DNA from: Paucisalibacillus algeriensis
Lineage (GTDB): Bacteria > Bacillota > Bacilli > Bacillales > Amphibacillaceae
DNA: 64,000 nt
Assembly (NCBI RefSeq): GCF_000577245.1
Contig: NZ_CBYO010000006.1
Coordinates: 62,001 to 126,000, forward strand
Direction of reading: 5' to 3'
Position numbers and translations under genes: made by a program. The notes beneath the pieces were generated by a model. It did no database searches. It worked only from the letters and a program-made list of their open reading frames with translations, and was not told where the DNA came from. This document shows positions 60,560-64,000 of this stretch, in pieces; position 1 is the first letter of the stretch, and each line of letters opens with the position of its first letter.

Positions 60560-61858
60560 TTAAAATATAGTTAGTGTTAAATATAGACCTAATAAGGTGA
60601 TAAACAGGATTGGAATGGTTAGTACGATACCTGTTTTGAAATACGTTCCCCAAGAGATTTTTACACCTTTATTCGATAAAACATGAAGCCATAATAGCGT
60701 TGCTAATGAGCCGATTGGAGTAATTTTCGGACCCAAGTCGGAACCAATAACGTTTGCGTACACTAATGCTTCTCGAATAACTCCTGTTGTATCTGTTTCG
60801 GCAATTGCAATCGCATCGATCATAACAGTCGGCATGTTGTTCATAATGGAAGATAGGATTGCCGCAATGAATCCCATTGAAATCGTTGTAATAAATAATC
60901 CTTGTTCTGCAGCAAGCTGAATTACTTCTGCTAACAGGTCTGTTAACCCTGCATTTCGCAAGCCAAATACAACCACATACATTCCAATCGAGAAGAACAC
61001 AATATTCCATGGAGCTCCCTTAATAACTGCCATTGTATTAACTACTTCACTTCTTCTAGCAACTAGTAGGAAGAAAATCGCTATAACCCCAGCAACAATA
61101 GATACTGGGAGATTAATAAACTCACTAATAAAGTAACCAATTAATAAGACTGCAAGTACATACCAAGACATGTTGAACATTTTTTTATCTCGTATTGCCT
61201 CTGATGGTTGCTTTAGTTGTGATATATCATAATTCCTTGGGATACTTTTTCTAAAGTAAATTAATAGAACCGTAATGGTTGCAACCAATGAAAAGATATT
61301 TGGTATAAACATTCTCATCGCGTATTCTACAAATCCAATATTAAAGAAGTCTGCAGAGACGATGTTTACTAAGTTACTAACCACAAGTGGTAAGGAAGTT
61401 GTATCCGCGATAAAACCACTGGCCATTATAAATGGAAATACCATTTTTTCTTTAAAGTTCAAGTTACGAACCATCGCCAAAACAATCGGAGTAAGTATTA
61501 GTGCAGCTCCATCATTAGCGAAAAACGCCGCTACAATGGCACCGAGGATACTGACATAAACAAACATTCTAATTCCGTTACCTTTAGCAGCCCTTGCCAT
61601 ATGTAGGGATGCCCACTCGAAAAAGCCAATCTCATCTAATATCAACGAAATAAGTATAATGGCAACAAATGCCAATGTCGCATTCCAAACAATTCCTGTT
61701 ACTTCCATAACATCTTGAAAATCAACGACTCCCACTAATAGTGCCAGGATCGCTCCGCCACAGGCGGACCACCCAATATTTAATCCTTTTGGCTGCCAAA
61801 TGACTAATATAAGCGTTGCCAAAAAGATAAGTATTGCTAGTATAACCGTTGCTGACAA
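60560..61858 (-). CDS. arsB: Arsenite efflux pump ArsB
   Basis: 432 residues, about 11-12 TM segments. [20 protein letters not shown], the [17 protein letters not shown] motif, [20 protein letters not shown] and [20 protein letters not shown] are typical of ArsB of the ion-transporter superfamily. Extrudes arsenite/antimonite in exchange for protons. 15 bases before arsC; RBS AAGGGGG. Confidence 0.95.
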   Translation of the reverse strand: MSATVILAILIFLATLILVIWQPKGLNIGWSACGGAILALLVGVVDFQDVMEVTGIVWNATLAFVAIILISLILDEIGFFEWASLHMARAAKGNGIRMFVYVSILGAIVAAFFANDGAALILTPIVLAMVRNLNFKEKMVFPFIMASGFIADTTSLPLVVSNLVNIVSADFFNIGFVEYAMRMFIPNIFSLVATITVLLIYFRKSIPRNYDISQLKQPSEAIRDKKMFNMSWYVLAVLLIGYFISEFINLPVSIVAGVIAIFFLLVARRSEVVNTMAVIKGAPWNIVFFSIGMYVVVFGLRNAGLTDLLAEVIQLAAEQGLFITTISMGFIAAILSSIMNNMPTVMIDAIAIAETDTTGVIREALVYANVIGSDLGPKITPIGSLATLLWLHVLSNKGVKISWGTYFKTGIVLTIPILFITLLGLYLTLTIF

Positions 61859-61875
61859 AGTTGTTCCCCCTTAAG

Positions 61876-62220
61876 TTAACAACAAGAAATTCTTGTTCCT
61901 TGTTCTTCTAAATCTTTTAATTTATCATCTTGACTAGGCAACTGTTCGAGAATCTGTTGAATAAATGGATAATACTCATTCGATTTATTAATTGAGTAAA
62001 ATATCCACTGTCCTCTACGTTCTTCTTTCACCAATCCTAAGTCTCTTAATTTACGAAGATGCTGACTTATAGATGGTTGACTTGTTTTGAAAATCGCTAC
62101 AAATTCACATACACAACAATCATGCTTATCCAGTATTTTCATCATGGCCAAGCGAGTTTTATCTCCCAATAACTTTAAAATGGTTGCAGCTTTTTCCAGT
62201 TCAATGGTTGTTTTTAGCAT
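61876..62220 (-). CDS. arsR: ArsR/SmtB-family arsenic repressor of arsRBC
   Basis: 114 residues. CCVCEF metal site (DCCVCEFVAIFKTSQPSISQ), HTH (QPSISQHLRKLRDLGLVKEE) and a CC end. Distinct from the ArsR at 53424: about one third identical by eye and different operator type. ATG 62220. Controls arsB and arsC. Confidence 0.93.
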   Translation of the reverse strand: MLKTTIELEKAATILKLLGDKTRLAMMKILDKHDCCVCEFVAIFKTSQPSISQHLRKLRDLGLVKEERRGQWIFYSINKSNEYYPFIQQILEQLPSQDDKLKDLEEQGTRISCC

Positions 62221-62233
62221 AACTTTTCACCAC

Positions 62234-62280
62234 CTAATGTATTCGCCCATTAGTATATAATGATATGCTTATATATACAA
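62234..62280 (-). promoter_or_regulatory. arsR: arsRBC promoter with operators
   Basis: Minus strand TTGTAT (62280-62275), 17 bases, TATACT (62257-62252). TATATAA-N8-TTATATA (62254-62275) fills the spacer; CTAATG-N8-CATTAG (62234-62253) lies just downstream of -10. Both are likely ArsR sites. Confidence 0.75.
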
Positions 62281-62316
62281 TAGATAATACTTGAATATTG
62301 CATAGGATTAAATAAA

Positions 62317-62347
62317 CGTAAAAAGAGCTTACAAGTAGTAAGCCCTT
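62317..62347 (-). terminator. Terminator of spoVR
   Basis: Minus strand: AAAGGGCTTAC, loop TACTT, GTAAGCTCTTTTT; one mismatch. Confidence 0.78.
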
Positions 62348-62353
62348 TTATCT

Positions 62354-63754
62354 TTATCTCCGAAACACCCGATCCCCATCATACGAATACACTGACAACT
62401 TATCATCTACATAAGTCTCCATGTACACCTTCCGACCCCACAACTGATAAAGATAAGGCAGCACATTTTCCAAATAGTGTAGATCAAGCTCTGTCCCTTC
62501 ATACCCATGCACTAAATACAATTCTCCATTACGCATATAGTCACCATCTACAACCGTAATATATGGAAACCCTCCGTTAACACGCATAGAAACTAATTGG
62601 TCTCGAATATTCTCATAATCTTTATCAGAAATCCGATAATATGCACCTTGTTTCTCAAATAAATACATATCCTCTTGCTCAACCAAATCCTTTGTGAGGT
62701 AGTTGCGAATAAAAGAGATGTCAGATTCAATTTCCCGTACTTCAAACATCTTTTCTCTCCCTGAGCCAGGTTTGACTCCTCTTGCCTTCATTTCTTCTGT
62801 TGGGTTGTTATAACGTTCTTCTATATCCTCAAAGATTTTTAATCCTAAATAATATGGGTTAATCCGTTGTTTAGATGGCTGCACAACGCTTGAGTTTAAC
62901 TTTGCAAACTCAACTGTTTCACTAGATGTTAAATCCAATTCACGCATGATTCGTTGATGCCAGTACGAAGCCCAGCCTTCGTTCATGATTTTCGTTTCAA
63001 GCTGAGGCCAGAAGTACAACATTTCCTCCCGCATCATGGTTAGAATATCACGCTGCCAGTCTTCAAGCTCCCTACTGAATTGTTCAATAAATAGCAGAAT
63101 GTCTTTTTCTGGTTTGGGGGGGAACTTTTTTCGGCGTTTTACTCTTGGCTTTGTATCTTCTGTTTTATCGTCCAACCCCCATAAATCATCATAAGGAGAT
63201 TTTGCTTTCTTCATCGGCGACTCCTCTTCATCCCAAACATAGGCTGGTAGCTTAGGACGAACAATCGATGGGTCAATATGCTCTTGGATGGCTAGTACTG
63301 CATCTAAAAACGTTTCTACTTCTTCTTTTCCATGTATTATTTCATACTCGGCAATTCTTTCAGCAGTTGCAGTCATACTTTCAACCATATCTCTTCTTGT
63401 ATTGGAGAAGCGCACATTGTTTTTAAAGAAATCACAGTGTGCTAGAACGTGTGCAATAATAAGTTTGTTTTGTATTAAGCTGTTTGTGTTTAACAAAAAC
63501 GCATAACAAGGATCAGAATTAATTACTAATTCATAAATTTGGCTTAAACCTAAATCATATTGTAGCTTCATTCGATGAAATTGTTTTCCAAAGCTCCAAT
63601 GGGAGAAGCGCGTAGGCATTCCGTATGCACCAAATGTATAAATGATTTCTGAAGGACATATTTCATAACGCATCGGGTAAAAGTCCAACCCAAAACCTTC
63701 TGCAATTTCCGTAATTTCCGCAATCGCTTTATGAAGCTCTTTTGTATCTGTCAA
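62354..63754 (-). CDS. spoVR: SpoVR family protein
   Basis: 466 residues. Long conserved blocks of Spo[99 protein letters not shown]. Needed for normal spore cortex formation in B. subtilis; the biochemical role is unclear. TTG 63754 was chosen because GGAGGG is seven bases away; an ATG at 63769 would overlap it. Divergent from the Zur-regulated gene. Confidence 0.93.
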   Translation of the reverse strand: MTDTKELHKAIAEITEIAEGFGLDFYPMRYEICPSEIIYTFGAYGMPTRFSHWSFGKQFHRMKLQYDLGLSQIYELVINSDPCYAFLLNTNSLIQNKLIIAHVLAHCDFFKNNVRFSNTRRDMVESMTATAERIAEYEIIHGKEEVETFLDAVLAIQEHIDPSIVRPKLPAYVWDEEESPMKKAKSPYDDLWGLDDKTEDTKPRVKRRKKFPPKPEKDILLFIEQFSRELEDWQRDILTMMREEMLYFWPQLETKIMNEGWASYWHQRIMRELDLTSSETVEFAKLNSSVVQPSKQRINPYYLGLKIFEDIEERYNNPTEEMKARGVKPGSGREKMFEVREIESDISFIRNYLTKDLVEQEDMYLFEKQGAYYRISDKDYENIRDQLVSMRVNGGFPYITVVDGDYMRNGELYLVHGYEGTELDLHYLENVLPYLYQLWGRKVYMETYVDDKLSVYSYDGDRVFRR

Positions 63755-63848
63755 TGATGATCCCTCCATGTGTGCTTTTTACAGTTTATGAGCTAAAAGA
63801 GGAATGATGAACATGATACCATAATAAACTAAATCGTAACGGTTCCTA

Positions 63849-63877
63849 TTTACAAATCGTAATCATTACGATATAAT
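63849..63877 (+). promoter_or_regulatory. Zur-box promoter
   Basis: TTTACA (63849-63854), 17-base spacer, TATAAT (63872-63877). The spacer region contains TCGTAATCATTACGA (63857-63871), a perfect 7-1-7 Zur operator (AAATCGTAATNATTACGAT). Zinc-bound Zur would cover -35 to -10. Confidence 0.92.
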
Positions 63878-63910
63878 CATTTTTGACTTAAAAAAAGGGA
63901 GAGTGTATTT

Positions 63911-64000
63911 GTGAAAGGAAATTTATTGATTACTAGTTTATTAGGTTTGCTATTATTATTAAGCGCATGCGGTAATAATGTAAGTTCTACAGACTCAGAA
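63911..64000 (+). CDS. znuA: Zinc-type substrate-binding lipoprotein, 3' end off the window
   Basis: First 30 residues only. GTG 63911 with GGGAGAG upstream; translation starts MKGNLLITSLLGLLLLLSAC with lipobox LSAC (Cys20) and a polar start NNVSSTDSE. The Zur box immediately upstream makes a ZnuA/AdcA zinc-binding protein the natural reading, probably first gene of a zinc importer operon. The binding domain itself is not in the window. Confidence 0.75.
   Translation, partial: MKGNLLITSLLGLLLLLSACGNNVSSTDSE

Noticed and set aside
1-64000. CRISPR arrays, tRNA/rRNA genes, transposases, integrases or prophage modules
   Set aside because: Looked for direct repeat arrays, tRNA cloverleaf ends and recombinase-like proteins and saw none.

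Overview
The window is AT-rich, densely coded DNA of a spore-forming Bacillaceae (Firmicutes). The evidence is two sspH-type spore-protein genes, spoVR, a ypjP homologue, yugP, a class-13 penicillin-binding protein, Gram-positive Shine-Dalgarno sites (AGGAGG type), frequent TTG/GTG starts, SigA-type promoters, PhoP and Zur boxes of the Bacillus type and a T-box leader. The long structured intergenic repeats are of a kind familiar in Bacillaceae. I cannot name a genus from this alone. No tRNA, rRNA, CRISPR array, transposase or prophage was seen.

Layout. 1-2.1 kb: end of a metallophosphoesterase gene, GrpB-family gene, CDP-alcohol phosphatidyltransferase and nucleoside (guanine) deaminase. 2.4-8.2 kb: five-gene dipeptide ABC importer (ATPase, ATPase, lipoprotein, permease, permease). 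8.3-12.7 kb: PadR-controlled operon of a membrane protein, MacB-type ATPase, large FtsX permease and the PadR regulator, behind a promoter buried in a 34-bp perfect palindrome. 13-17.6 kb: YvbH-like PH protein, padR/DUF4188 pair, MFS transporter, DUF2089 three-gene operon. 17.7-21.4 kb: LysM/TolB protein and a chemoreceptor. 21.5-25.4 kb: pstSCAB phosphate importer with a four-unit PhoP box.

25.4-39.1 kb: long inverted repeat, ypjP, sspH pair, glycosyltransferase, PBP4-type carboxypeptidase, tandem near-identical flavin reductases, CorC/HlyC protein with a zinc-ribbon partner, esterase, TraB-family protein, an Spx paralogue lacking the second switch cysteine, YugP protease. 39.4-51.5 kb: T-box-controlled MFS exporter, two-component system, SCP/CAP lipoprotein, an XRE regulator fused to nine APF repeats, ECF sigma/anti-sigma pair, an internally deleted formate/nitrite transporter, a probable type I toxin-antitoxin locus, and small proteins.

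51.6-64 kb is rich in metal and stress functions: an arsR-flavoprotein-GNAT operon with three ArsR-like operators exactly 29 bp apart, a sugar epimerase-like protein, an orphan DUF4179-like secreted protein, an HTH regulator with an MFS transporter, a second ECF/anti-sigma pair, a classical arsRBC operon, spoVR, and a Zur-box promoter driving a zinc-type lipoprotein gene that runs off the right edge. In three metalloregulated promoters (two ars, one Zur) the operator sits in the 17-bp spacer between -35 and -10, so binding would directly block RNA polymerase.
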